From NCBI GenBank assembly GCA_965229005.1, contig CBDDIP010000002.1:2542001-2606000 (forward strand): a stretch of DNA of 64,000 bases, read 5' to 3'. The number at the start of each line of letters is the position of its first letter. Positions within the stretch are counted from its first letter, which is position 1. Shown here one piece after another: positions 33,659-41,585 of the stretch. The notes under the pieces were generated by a model. The model was given only the letters and a program-made list of their open reading frames with translations. It made no database searches and had not been told where the DNA came from. Source of the stretch: CBDDIP01 sp965229005. GTDB lineage: Bacteria; Actinomycetota; Acidimicrobiia; Acidimicrobiales; Ilumatobacteraceae. Position numbers and translations under genes: made by a program.

Positions 33659-33664
33659 TACGGT
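33659..33664 (+). promoter_or_regulatory. -10-like hexamer, 71-residue protein gene
   Basis: TACGGT 7 bp before GTG 33672, the same spacing as the other leaderless genes. Confidence 0.45.
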
Positions 33665-33671
33665 TGTCGGT

Positions 33672-33887
33672 GTGAACGGGCGCGTGGTTGCACACGACTC
33701 GCCGGAGTCGGCGGTCATGGCTGAGTGGGCCCACCACCGGGCTGCTCAAGCGTTTGTCGTGCGCGTCGAGTACATCGACGAGCACCACGCGACGGTCATC
33801 ACCGACACCGTGCCCTCTCACCCGATGGCGAACGACTGCTTCCGCAAGCTGGACGGGTGGCACTTCAGCGGAGACTCGACAGCATGA
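33672..33887 (+). CDS. small hypothetical protein, 71 residues
   Basis: From GTG 33672, selected because of the leaderless TACGGT hexamer. Sequence NGRVVAHDSPESAVMAEWAHHRAAQAFVVRVEYIDEHHATVITDT, then PSHPMANDCFRKLDGWHFSG: soluble, mixed alpha/beta, with no recognised domain. The open frame begins upstream, but that extension reads like a shadow frame (Ser/Arg-rich). Confidence 0.5.
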   Translation: MNGRVVAHDSPESAVMAEWAHHRAAQAFVVRVEYIDEHHATVITDTVPSHPMANDCFRKLDGWHFSGDSTA

Positions 33888-33933
33888 ACTGGTCGATCCG
33901 CCATTGCTACGTATTGGTGGACGACTGATCGTC

Positions 33934-34164
33934 ATGCGCGCGCGAGTTGTCGCGCTCCTCGCGATCGTCGGAGCGACGTTTGTCGTTGGATGCTCAGATG
34001 ATGCGCAGTCGTGCGACGGGATGCAGGCGCGGCTGGACGCATTGAAGAACAGGGCCGTCGACACAGACGATGCCGTCGCTTTCGCTCAGAACGCGGTCGA
34101 CCAGGTCGAGCTCACGAGGGAAATGGCGGGTGTCGGATGCTTCGCGCCGATCACCGCCCCGTGA
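33934..34164 (+). CDS. small putative lipoprotein, 76 residues
   Basis: From ATG 33934. RARVVALLAIVGATFVVGC gives a short hydrophobic signal with lipobox VVGC (Cys 20), followed by SDDAQSCDGMQARLDALKNRAVDTDDAVAFAQNAVDQVELTREM and a last Cys. Predicted exported, helical, with three further cysteines or none of known role. No family recognised. It is the last host gene before the integrated element. Confidence 0.6.
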   Translation: MRARVVALLAIVGATFVVGCSDDAQSCDGMQARLDALKNRAVDTDDAVAFAQNAVDQVELTREMAGVGCFAPITAP

Positions 34165-34205
34165 ATGCGCCAGCCTGATGGCGCCAGGGTTGGGTTTGTC
34201 TGGTG

Positions 34206-34289
34206 CACAGTGGCGTCACGGTCCCCTCCGAGAGCGGCATCACCGCAGCTCGGAGGGATTGTCGACGGTGAGTCGGTCCGTAAGCGGGA
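34206..34289 (+). repeat. left attachment repeat (rnpB tail copy)
   Basis: 84 bp, about 87% identical to 41005-41087 by eye. Shared blocks include GTCACGGTCCCCTCCGA, CCGCAGCTC, GACGGTGAGTCGGT and GTAAGCGGGA, after which the two copies diverge completely. Confidence 0.85.
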
Positions 34290-34398
34290 CGGGTTCGCAG
34301 GGATATTCCGGACCTGCGCCGGGACCAGAAAACAGGCTCTGAGCAGCGGTTGGACTACCTAGCTCTACTCGGCACTTCCCACTGTTTGACACCGTCTT

Positions 34399-34419
34399 GT
34401 GTCACGTTCGTGTCACGTT
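34399..34419 (+). repeat. tandem GTGTCACGTT pair near the left end
   Basis: GTGTCACGTT at 34399 and 34410 (11-bp period). The heptamer GTGTCAC is also paired at 41001 and 41012, with the same 11-bp period, at the right end. They could be integrase or excisionase arm sites. Confidence 0.45.
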
Positions 34420-34696
34420 TGCCCTCGTGGGAGCCGTCAGTCGCAATGTCGCGATCTGAGCGCGCCAGCGGCGTTTCGGGCACCGTTGCGCCCGTCGAGC
34501 CAGCGCCGCGCTCAGCGCGATTCCGGGGCCACTCGCGCAATGGTGAAGCCGTCATCGGCCTGCCCTCGGGGCGATCCGCGATGCCCGGATCGTCTCGTTT
34601 CCGGAGTGCGCACCAGGTGACTCGATCGGTCGTGCCATAGTTGATGCGTGACGGGACGAGCGGTGGAGGCGGGTCGATGAGTACGTCGCGAGCCGC

Positions 34697-35674
34697 ATGC
34701 GCTCGCTCATCCGAGGGCGGGGTCTGGGCAAGTTGAGCACCGTCCGCCGCGCGTACTCGACGCTCTCCGGAACTGCGTACTGGGCGACAGTTGAGGACTT
34801 CATACGCGGGCCCGAAGCGGAAGCGCTGAAAGGCCAGGTGCAACTCATTCTCACGAGCCCACCATTCCCGCTCGTGCGAAAGAAGGCATACGGCAACCTC
34901 AGCGGGGACGCGTACATGAACTGGGTTGCAGACGTGATGGCGAGTCTGGTCGAGCTGTTGTCTCCGACGGGTTCCCTCGTCGTGGAACTTGGAAATGCTT
35001 GGGTTCCTGGAGCACCTGAAATGTCCACGCTGCCGCTGGAAACACTTCTAGCCGTCAAGGAACGAGGACAGCTGGTGCTCTGCCAGCAGTTCATCGTGCA
35101 CAACCCTGCGCGTCTCCCAGGGCCCGTTCAGTGGGTGAACATCGAACGTCGACGGGTGAAGGACACCTTCACGACGGTCTGGTGGCTGGCAAAGTCTGCT
35201 GATGCCTTTGCGGACAACCGAAGCGTCCTGCAGGCCTACAGCCCCTCGATGAAGAAACTCCTCCGCCGCGGCACCTACAACTCGGGACGGCGGCCGTCCG
35301 GCCACGGCATCGGTTCTAACTCCTTTCTGACTGACCATGGCGGCGCGATTCCTGCGAATGTGATCGAGGTCTCGAACACATCGGCTGCCGGTCGATATCA
35401 GAAGTGGTGTCGAGATCTCGGAGTTCCCATCCACCCTGCGCGAATGCAATCGGAGGTGCCGAACTTTTTTATCAGCATGCTTACGAAGCCGGGGGACGTC
35501 GTGCTTGACCCCTTCGCCGGAAGCAACACCACTGGGGCCGCAGCGGAGGCCCTCGGCAGGCAGTGGGTAGCCCTTGATGCGGAGATCAACTACCTGCGCG
35601 GGTCTGTCGGGCGTTTCGACGATGCTCGTTGGTGGCTCAGATCGAGGCCGCTTCGGGGAACGGAACCGAAGTGA
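34697..35674 (+). CDS. DNA methyltransferase, N4-cytosine/N6-adenine type
   Basis: 325 residues from ATG 34697. SAM-dependent amino-methyltransferase with permuted order: catalytic motif IV TSPPF (T53-F57) first, followed by PLVRKKAYGN, and SAM-binding motif I DPFAGS (D271-S276) near the C-terminus with NTTGAAAEALGRQWVALD. SPPF with a following KKxYGN is typical of N4-cytosine beta-class enzymes. The in-frame codons back to 34652 (RDERWRRVDEYVASR) also look coding but have no start codon, so the true N-terminus is uncertain or damaged. First gene of the cassette; its stop overlaps the next start (GTGA). Likely marks self DNA. Confidence 0.88.
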   Translation: MRSLIRGRGLGKLSTVRRAYSTLSGTAYWATVEDFIRGPEAEALKGQVQLILTSPPFPLVRKKAYGNLSGDAYMNWVADVMASLVELLSPTGSLVVELGNAWVPGAPEMSTLPLETLLAVKERGQLVLCQQFIVHNPARLPGPVQWVNIERRRVKDTFTTVWWLAKSADAFADNRSVLQAYSPSMKKLLRRGTYNSGRRPSGHGIGSNSFLTDHGGAIPANVIEVSNTSAAGRYQKWCRDLGVPIHPARMQSEVPNFFISMLTKPGDVVLDPFAGSNTTGAAAEALGRQWVALDAEINYLRGSVGRFDDARWWLRSRPLRGTEPK

Positions 35675-36447
35675 GTCGGCTCGTCGCGGAGTCGGGCGTG
35701 TTCGCCAGGCGACACCACACGGAGTTGCGCGCCCGCGAGTTGACTTCGATGCTGATCGGAAGCAGCAAGGAGGCCTTGCCCGGCCTTGTCACACTGCCCG
35801 CCGCGCTCGTGAAGTGGTACAACGGAGACGAGGTGTCGATGGACGTCGCAATCTTCGACTTCAGCGGATCACGCTGGTGGGCCGGAAGGGTTCTCCCAAC
35901 CGTTGACGACCTCGTCGAGGAGGTCATCCAGCCGACACACGCCCTCCGGCGGACCCAATATTTGACCGAGGATGGCGACGAGATAGCCCGGGGTGCGACG
36001 GCGACGAATCGAGAGGACGTTCGGTCGCTAGTTCTCCGAGAGGTGCCTGGCGTCGTCACGTTCACCAGCAACCCGTCACCGAACTGGTATGCCGAGGTGA
36101 GTCAAGCAGAGGGATCTCTAGCCGTTGTCGAGGCTTTTCGAGGGCCGGACGGGAAGACGATGTTGAGGTTGAACGGCAACCTGCCGCGTGCCACCGGATC
36201 CCGGCTCGGAAGCTGCTCTCGCGTTCCGACGACGCCGGGCGTACTCAAGGTTGCGGACGGTGCTGCCGGGTGGCCGCCAGGTCCCAAGTCGTTCGAGTAT
36301 TTCGGAGCATCGGTGGACGTTACTGCCGAAGCGGCTGGAGTCGACTTACTACTGATCGTCGAGCCCGGCTTAGCGCAGCTTCTCGGCGACGTCATCTCGC
36401 TGTGGCAAATCACGGAAAGCCACTACGAGCTACGAAGGGAGATCTGA
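35671..36447 (+). CDS. unrecognised protein of the element cassette (258 residues)
   Basis: Begins at GTG 35671, overlapping the methyltransferase stop by 4 bp; an upstream in-frame start at 35629 exists but the overlap is the likelier coupling. Mixed alpha/beta soluble protein: VSRLVAESGVFARRHHTEL, LPGLVTLPAALVKWYNGDEVSMDVAIFDF, ADGAAGWPPGPKSFEYFG, and a C-terminal GVDLLLIVEPGLAQLLGDV. No nuclease, helicase or DNA-binding motif is evident to me. It has two TTA leucine codons. Position between the methyltransferase and the ATPase suggests a specificity, adaptor or endonuclease subunit; that is inference. Confidence 0.75.
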   Translation: MSRLVAESGVFARRHHTELRARELTSMLIGSSKEALPGLVTLPAALVKWYNGDEVSMDVAIFDFSGSRWWAGRVLPTVDDLVEEVIQPTHALRRTQYLTEDGDEIARGATATNREDVRSLVLREVPGVVTFTSNPSPNWYAEVSQAEGSLAVVEAFRGPDGKTMLRLNGNLPRATGSRLGSCSRVPTTPGVLKVADGAAGWPPGPKSFEYFGASVDVTAEAAGVDLLLIVEPGLAQLLGDVISLWQITESHYELRREI

Positions 36448-36452
36448 CGAGC

Positions 36453-37967
36453 ATGACGAGTTTCTCACTGGGCCATGGTTCGATCCGTTCCTACAAGCGG
36501 CTCTCATACACGCCGTGGCACGCGCTCGCTGAGTTCGTGGACAACTCGACTCAGGCGTACTTCGACAACCTCGACGCATTGGACGAGGTTTTCGTGAAGG
36601 AACGTACAACGCTCACCGTTGCGATCAGGTACGACTCAGCGGTTGGCGAGATCCGCATCAGCGATAACTCGTTCGGGATGAACGCGAGCACGATCGACCG
36701 CGCGATGACGGTGGGCGAACCGCCGCCGAATCCTATTGGTCGCTCACGCTACGGCATGGGCATGAAGACGGCCGCCTGCTGGCTCGGCGACTACTGGACC
36801 ATCCGAACCACGCAACTAGGTGATCCCCGCGAGTACACCGTTGTCGTTGATGTCGAGGCGGTGGCATCCGGCGTGGTTGACCTGCCCATTACCGAGACCC
36901 CCGTCGCCGAGACATCGCACTACACGGAGATCGTCGTCTCGCGCCTGAACGTGTCGTTCAAGGGTCGACGGATCGGCAAGACGAAGGACTTCCTAGCCTC
37001 GATGTACCGTTCGGATCTTCGAGAAGGCCGCCTGCAGCTCACATTCCAAGGCGATCAGTTGAAGTGGGAATCAGCGGTCGGCACGTTCCGTAAGGGTCAC
37101 GATGGTCAGGAGCTTCGCCGCGATGTCTCGATCACAGTGGCGCGGGACCCGAAGCCTTCTGGAAATGGCGAGACAGCCGACTCGGACGGCTCCGCCGGGA
37201 GCGCCACAGTTACAGGTTGGGTGGGCGTGCTCGAGAACGGCAGCCGGTCGAAGGCTGGCTTCTCGATGTTCCACAGCAATCGCATGGTTCGTGGGTTCCC
37301 AGACTCTTGGCGGCCTCAAGAAATCTTCGGGCAGGAGCAGGGGACTAACAACCTCGTGAACCAACGCGTCGTCGGGGAATTCAACCTGGACGCGTTCCCT
37401 GTTACTCACACGAAGGACGACATCCTTTGGTCGGACGAAGAGCAGGAGCGAGTGGAGCAAGCCATCCGGGACGAGGTCGCCGACCTTCTGATCGCGGCCG
37501 AGTCGCTCCGAACCGCCCGCTCAGGCGGTCCGAAGCCCAGCTCCGTGAAGGCTGTAAGGGACGCCTTGCAAAACGAACTTTCGGAGAGGCAAGCTCGGCT
37601 CCCGCGAGCGCCAGACTCGAAGACGATTGCGCAGAGAGCAAGTCAGTCGAGCAACCTCGCGTCTCGCTACGAAAAGCTGAATCCAGACCTTGACACGGTT
37701 CTGATGGGGAGTCGAGTGAGGGGTTACTACACGCGTGACGAAAGCCCAGATGCGGTCTACGCAGCGATTTCGAGCGGGACAGACGGCATCGTGATCGTGG
37801 CGAACCTTCGGCACCCATTCCTGTCAGAGGTCGTCGCGGTGGAGATGTTGAATCTCTACCTCAAGCTTCTCATCGTGGACGCTGTCTCCATGTCGTCGCT
37901 GTCCTTCAGCGGAACCTCCGATGCTTGGATTCCTACCCGAGATGTTCTACTGCGGTCGTTGGCGTAG
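36453..37967 (+). CDS. GHKL ATPase, MORC/MutL-like
   Basis: 504 residues from ATG 36453, 5 bp after the previous stop. The Bergerat ATP-binding fold is explicit: N-box EFVDNSTQAY (Glu27-Asn31), DNSFGM (D71-M76, the DxGxG-like motif with N/S substitutions) and YGMGMKTA (100-107). After the ATPase comes an S5-like region with WVGVLENGSRSKAGFSMFHSNRMVRGFPDSWRPQEIFGQ, found in MORC-type proteins, then a helical C-terminus. Bacterial MORC/MutL-like ATPases are known to travel with restriction-modification genes. Probably a dimerising DNA clamp or switch that couples DNA sensing to the neighbouring nuclease. Confidence 0.88.
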   Translation: MTSFSLGHGSIRSYKRLSYTPWHALAEFVDNSTQAYFDNLDALDEVFVKERTTLTVAIRYDSAVGEIRISDNSFGMNASTIDRAMTVGEPPPNPIGRSRYGMGMKTAACWLGDYWTIRTTQLGDPREYTVVVDVEAVASGVVDLPITETPVAETSHYTEIVVSRLNVSFKGRRIGKTKDFLASMYRSDLREGRLQLTFQGDQLKWESAVGTFRKGHDGQELRRDVSITVARDPKPSGNGETADSDGSAGSATVTGWVGVLENGSRSKAGFSMFHSNRMVRGFPDSWRPQEIFGQEQGTNNLVNQRVVGEFNLDAFPVTHTKDDILWSDEEQERVEQAIRDEVADLLIAAESLRTARSGGPKPSSVKAVRDALQNELSERQARLPRAPDSKTIAQRASQSSNLASRYEKLNPDLDTVLMGSRVRGYYTRDESPDAVYAAISSGTDGIVIVANLRHPFLSEVVAVEMLNLYLKLLIVDAVSMSSLSFSGTSDAWIPTRDVLLRSLA

Positions 37968-37979
37968 GGGAGCAACCAC

Positions 37980-39083
37980 ATGCGCACCGAGTTCTGGGAC
38001 TACTACCCGCCCGACGAGGAGACCCTGAGCACGATCAGCGAGACCGGACTCGTCGTGCTTGATGCGAACGCCCTCCTCCACGCCTATCGGCTCTCGCCGA
38101 CTGCCTCCGACGCGTGGCTCACGTTTCTCGAAGAAGTTTCAGATCGGATCTGGGTCCCGCACCAGGCGGCGCTTGAATACCAGCGAAATCGCTATTCACT
38201 CGTTGCGTCGCAACGGTCACTCGCTTCCGAGATCGAGCGAATTGCAAACAGAGTCGCGTCGATTGCAAGGGACGACTTAACCAAGCAGCGCAGCAACATC
38301 AAGCGTTCGCGAGTCTTCAACATCGTTGAGGTCGACTCGGCTGTCGAGGCGCTGAGCAAACCCTTACAGGACCTTGTTGTGCGAGCGCGTCAGGACTGTT
38401 TCGACCTTGACGTTGCGTCCAGGTCCGAGGACACGATCCACGTTCGACTGACGAACGTGCTAGCTGGAGCAGTCGGGCCGGCTCCGGATGATGCTTGGTA
38501 CGAGGCGGCGACGAAGGAAGGCAAGCGTCGCTACGAGGCCGAGTGCCCACCAGGATTTCGAGATGCAGGCAAGGGCGACCTAAGGAAGTACGGCGACTGG
38601 TTCCTCTGGCGGCAGACGCTGGAGCACGCGGAGGCTTCGCCTGTGCCCGTCGCACTCGTGTCGGAGGAACGCAAGGTGGACTGGATTCGCACAGAGTCAG
38701 GCCGCAACTTTGGGCCACTCCCGGCTCTACGTCGCGAGTTTCAGGATCGGGTGGGCGAACCGTTCTGGATGTACTCGGTCGCGAAGATCCTCGAGCAGTC
38801 AGCGAGCTTCGGCGTACCCGTCGACGGTGCTGCGCTCCACGAAGCCAACCAGTTGGAGCAGGAGTCCGTGAGGTCTGAGTCGGAGGCAGATGCTCGATCT
38901 GTTCGACTCTCGGAGATTCTTCGGGCCGTTGAGCGGTTCTCGGACCCGACCATCGTCCAGGATGTGGACTTGCGAGCTGAGGTGAACCAGATGCTTGCTG
39001 ACCTGCTGTCGTCCGAGTTGAAGGCAAACGCCGAGAGGCTTCGCGGTCCCGGTTCTGCCGACGCTCCGTTCGCGGTAAGTTAA
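37980..39083 (+). CDS. PIN-like domain nuclease (PIN_8 type)
   Basis: 367 residues from ATG 37980, with GGGGAG 7 nt upstream and 12 bp after the ATPase stop. N-terminal FWDYYPPDEE then LVVLDANALLHAYRLS (acidic Asp28), IWVPHQAALEYQRNR (Glu66), and later KYGDWFLWRQTLEHA (Asp206) followed by PVALVSEERKVDWI. This order and spacing match the large PIN-like family in which D, E and D coordinate metal for RNA or DNA cleavage. The C-terminus is helical. Two TTA codons (residues 100 and 129). Likely the toxic effector of the cassette. Confidence 0.87.
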   Translation: MRTEFWDYYPPDEETLSTISETGLVVLDANALLHAYRLSPTASDAWLTFLEEVSDRIWVPHQAALEYQRNRYSLVASQRSLASEIERIANRVASIARDDLTKQRSNIKRSRVFNIVEVDSAVEALSKPLQDLVVRARQDCFDLDVASRSEDTIHVRLTNVLAGAVGPAPDDAWYEAATKEGKRRYEAECPPGFRDAGKGDLRKYGDWFLWRQTLEHAEASPVPVALVSEERKVDWIRTESGRNFGPLPALRREFQDRVGEPFWMYSVAKILEQSASFGVPVDGAALHEANQLEQESVRSESEADARSVRLSEILRAVERFSDPTIVQDVDLRAEVNQMLADLLSSELKANAERLRGPGSADAPFAVS

Positions 39084-39112
39084 GAACACCTCGGGTCACC
39101 TGCCATTGCAGC

Positions 39113-39398
39113 ATGCCGTTCATTCAGCAGCCGGAACCCGAAGTTCCGTTGAGCCTTCGCTTGACCGAACACAGGTTCGATACTCGCGTGATGCTGAACT
39201 CGCACCACATCACCGGGCTCCGAAGATCGCTGGCGATGGCACCGCTGTCGCGCGACGAGACGGAACGGCTGCTCGACTCGTGTGAGCAGATGGCCCGCCA
39301 GCGCTCGCTGATCCGCACGGTGCTCGACAACCTGCCGACGACGGGTGCGGGACCTCAGGCAGTCGCTGAACGACCTACAGCGGCTCGTTCGCGAGTAG
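39113..39398 (+). pseudogene. small element gene with a frameshift near its 3' end
   Basis: From ATG 39113 the reading frame gives PFIQQPEPEVPLSLRLTEHR... SRDETERLLDSCEQMARQR then SLIRTVLDNLP, a soluble helical protein. After about 39340 the +1 frame continues the helical pattern (VRDLRQSLNDLQRLVRE) to a stop at 39396-39398, whereas the original frame turns into low-complexity sequence. One base appears to be lost near 39335-39345. No family recognised. Lies between the PIN gene and the integrase, as small accessory genes of mobile elements often do. Confidence 0.55.
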
Positions 39399-39430
39399 GT
39401 AGGCCGTGCGGATGAACGCTGTCGTGAACC

Positions 39431-40560
39431 GTGCCGCGGACGTGCCGCCGATGTCGACGAGCCACGAGTCGTCGTCAGTGCGTTCGCGCACCGGACGGGG
39501 CCAGCAGGTCGCGGACGTTCAAGCTCGCCCGCGACGCGCAGGCGTTCGAGATCAAGGTTCGCTATGACGTTGCAACCGGCGGCTACGTCGACCCGGCGGC
39601 GGGGAAGATGCAGTTCGAGGAGTACGCCAAGGTGTGGATCGACAGCCGTCGCGGGCGGCAGCGTGCGGCGACGATCTACACGTTTGAGAGCCAATTGCGT
39701 CAGCACCTGAACCCGAAGTTCGGCAACCATCAGCTCAAGGCGATCACCCGCGACGAGGTCAAGCTTTGGGCGGCCACCGTGATGTCGAAGATGCAGCCGA
39801 CCACGGCGCGGCAGGTCGTGTTCACCCTGGCGTCGATCATGCGCGAGGCCGTCGACGACGGGCGCATCGCTCGCAACCCGGCCGACCGGATCAGGGTCGG
39901 GTCGAAGACCGAACGGCGAGTCGACCCGCTGCACATCTCCAAGATCAGCGCCAAGGTGCCGCCATCGCGGCGGCGATGCCCCCGCGCTGGCGCGCCGGGG
40001 TGCTGCTGATGGCGTCCACCGGGCTACGGCTCAGCGAGTGCCTCGGGTTGAGCGTCGACCGGGTCGACTTCTTCCGCCGAACGATCCGCGTCGATCGTCA
40101 GCTCATCACCATGCGCGGGTCACACGAGACGACCTTCGGCCCGCCGAAGACCCGCGCAGCGATCCGCACCATCCCGGTGCCGCAGGGCGTGATCGACGTG
40201 CTGGCCGCCCACCTGGCCGCCTTCCCGGCAAACGAGAACGGGCTCATCTTCACCACCGGGGCAACCCGAGAGAATCTGGCCGGTCGGGCGATCTCACGGA
40301 ACCGGTGGGCCGACGTCTACCGCGACGCGTGCTCGACCGCCAAGGTCGAAGGGCGCACCCGTTCCCACGATCTGCGGCACGTCGCCGCGTCGTCGATGAT
40401 CTCGGCCGGGCTGTCGGTCGCTGCCGTGCAGGCCGTGCTCAGGCACGCCTCGCCATCGGAGACGCTCGACGTCTACACGCACGTCTGGCCGACCGACGAG
40501 GACAAGACCCGCGCCGCGATGGAGCAGGCGTCAACCGGCTGGATTCGCGTCACCGGCTGA
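39431..40560 (+). pseudogene. tyrosine recombinase/integrase, frameshifted
   Basis: Two overlapping frames together make one phage-type integrase. The first (to about 39950) holds the arm- and core-binding part: SRSRTFKLARDAQAF, DPAAGKMQFEEYAKVWIDSRR, TARQVVFTLASIMREAVDDGRIARNPAD. The second frame (from about 39955) holds the catalytic domain: PPRWRAGVLLMASTGLRLSECLGL (Arg), RSHDLRHVAASSM (HxxR), RHASPSETLDVYTHV (His, Tyr nucleophile). All catalytic residues are intact, but a frameshift at ~39950-39958 separates the halves. A real lesion, an assembly indel or (less likely) programmed frameshifting would explain it. It sits beside the right attachment repeat. Confidence 0.85.
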
Positions 40561-40619
40561 CTGCTGAGCGGTGGAGGCGTAGCGCGACCCGCACATCTGG
40601 CAGCGATACCGTTCTCCTC

Positions 40620-40955
40620 GTGGATGCCGGACGTGAGAGTGCGAGCGTTGTGGTGTCACGCGTCGCTGTCGGGCAACGCGACCGTCTTCGCAGATACAGG
40701 GTGCTCGTGGACGGTGTCGAGATCGGACGCATCAGGCGCGGGGAACAGATCGAGACCAACGTAACGCCCGGCGAACACGTGCTGACGGTCGCGATCGACT
40801 GGAAGAACAACGAGCGGCGGTTCTCCCTCACCGCCGGTAAAACTCGACACTTCACGTGCGCGCCTAACGGTGACGCGACTCCAACCGACGTGTTTCGAGA
40901 CCTAGCGGATGGTTCGCAATGGGTGGCTGTTCACGAGGTCACCAACCAGCAGTAA
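40620..40955 (+). CDS. small beta-rich hypothetical protein at the element's right end
   Basis: 111 residues from GTG 40620. RRYRVLVDGVEIGRIRRGEQ, TPGEHVLTVAIDWKNNERRFSL, then HFTCAP and a C-terminal DLADGSQWVAVHEV. The first ~60 residues match the general pattern of actinobacterial proteins with a beta-sandwich around VLVDGxxxGRIxxGE...PGEHxLxV, often found near membrane domains. No membrane segment here. The start could be another GTG downstream. Function unknown. Confidence 0.6.
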   Translation: MDAGRESASVVVSRVAVGQRDRLRRYRVLVDGVEIGRIRRGEQIETNVTPGEHVLTVAIDWKNNERRFSLTAGKTRHFTCAPNGDATPTDVFRDLADGSQWVAVHEVTNQQ

Positions 40956-41004
40956 CCGGTTGCACTCGGTCGGCTCGCGCGGAACCGGCTGAAACATGTC
41001 GTGT

Positions 41005-41061
41005 CACAATGGTGTCACGGTCCCCTCCGAAAGCTGCATCGCCGCAGCTCAGAGGGGGTGT

Positions 41062-41087
<26 letters not shown>
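41005..41087 (+). repeat. right attachment repeat (genuine rnpB 3' end)
   Basis: Counterpart of 34206-34289. It contains the 3' strand of helix P1 of rnpB and the rnpB terminator hairpin, so recombination here preserves the RNA. Confidence 0.85.
41022..41057 (-). terminator. rnpB terminator hairpin
   Basis: CCCCTC/GAGGGG outer and AGCTGC/GCAGCT inner arms directly downstream of rnpB. An equivalent hairpin is kept in the left repeat at 34223-34258. Confidence 0.65.
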
Positions 41088-41439
<352 letters not shown>

Positions 41440-41473
41440 GGCCCACGAGCCTAAGCCCCGCCGCGCCGAACCG

Positions 41474-41563
41474 TCCGTGAGGTTGGGAGCCACGGGTGGC
41501 CGTGAGACTCACGAACCGACTCATCCGTGAGATTGGGAGCCACGGGTGGCCGTGAGACTCACG
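41474..41563. repeat. two 40-bp direct repeats at 50-bp spacing upstream of rnpB
   Basis: A 40-bp unit at 41474-41513 recurs at 41524-41563 with one mismatch. Each unit contains GCCACGGGTGGC and CGTGAGACTCACG palindromes, so it can fold into hairpins. Lies between the ferritin-like gene stop and rnpB. It could be a terminator array, or binding sites for the rnpB promoter. Confidence 0.75.
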
Positions 41564-41585
41564 GACGGGCCCAGGCGTCAGCCGA

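Larger units (their letters stand above)
34165..34696. other. intergenic region with the left element boundary
   Basis: 532 bp without a convincing gene. It holds the left copy of the rnpB-tail repeat with its hairpin (34223-34258), then element sequence with a tandem GTGTCACGTT pair (34399-34408 and 34410-34419). Farther right no open frame has coding character. The promoter of the methyltransferase operon should lie in the last 100 bp; no confident -10 was found. Confidence 0.6.

Noticed and set aside
34206..34289. A second rnpB gene at the left boundary
   Set aside because: Only the 3' tail and terminator are present; none of the internal conserved RNase P RNA segments follow.
34677..34735. 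ATG at 34677 with a good GGAGG upstream as start of the methyltransferase
   Set aside because: It is in a different frame and stops after about 19 codons; it may indicate a frameshift at the true 5' end but cannot be used as the start.
41474..41563. Minimal CRISPR array upstream of rnpB
   Set aside because: Only two units with a 10-bp spacer and no cas genes.
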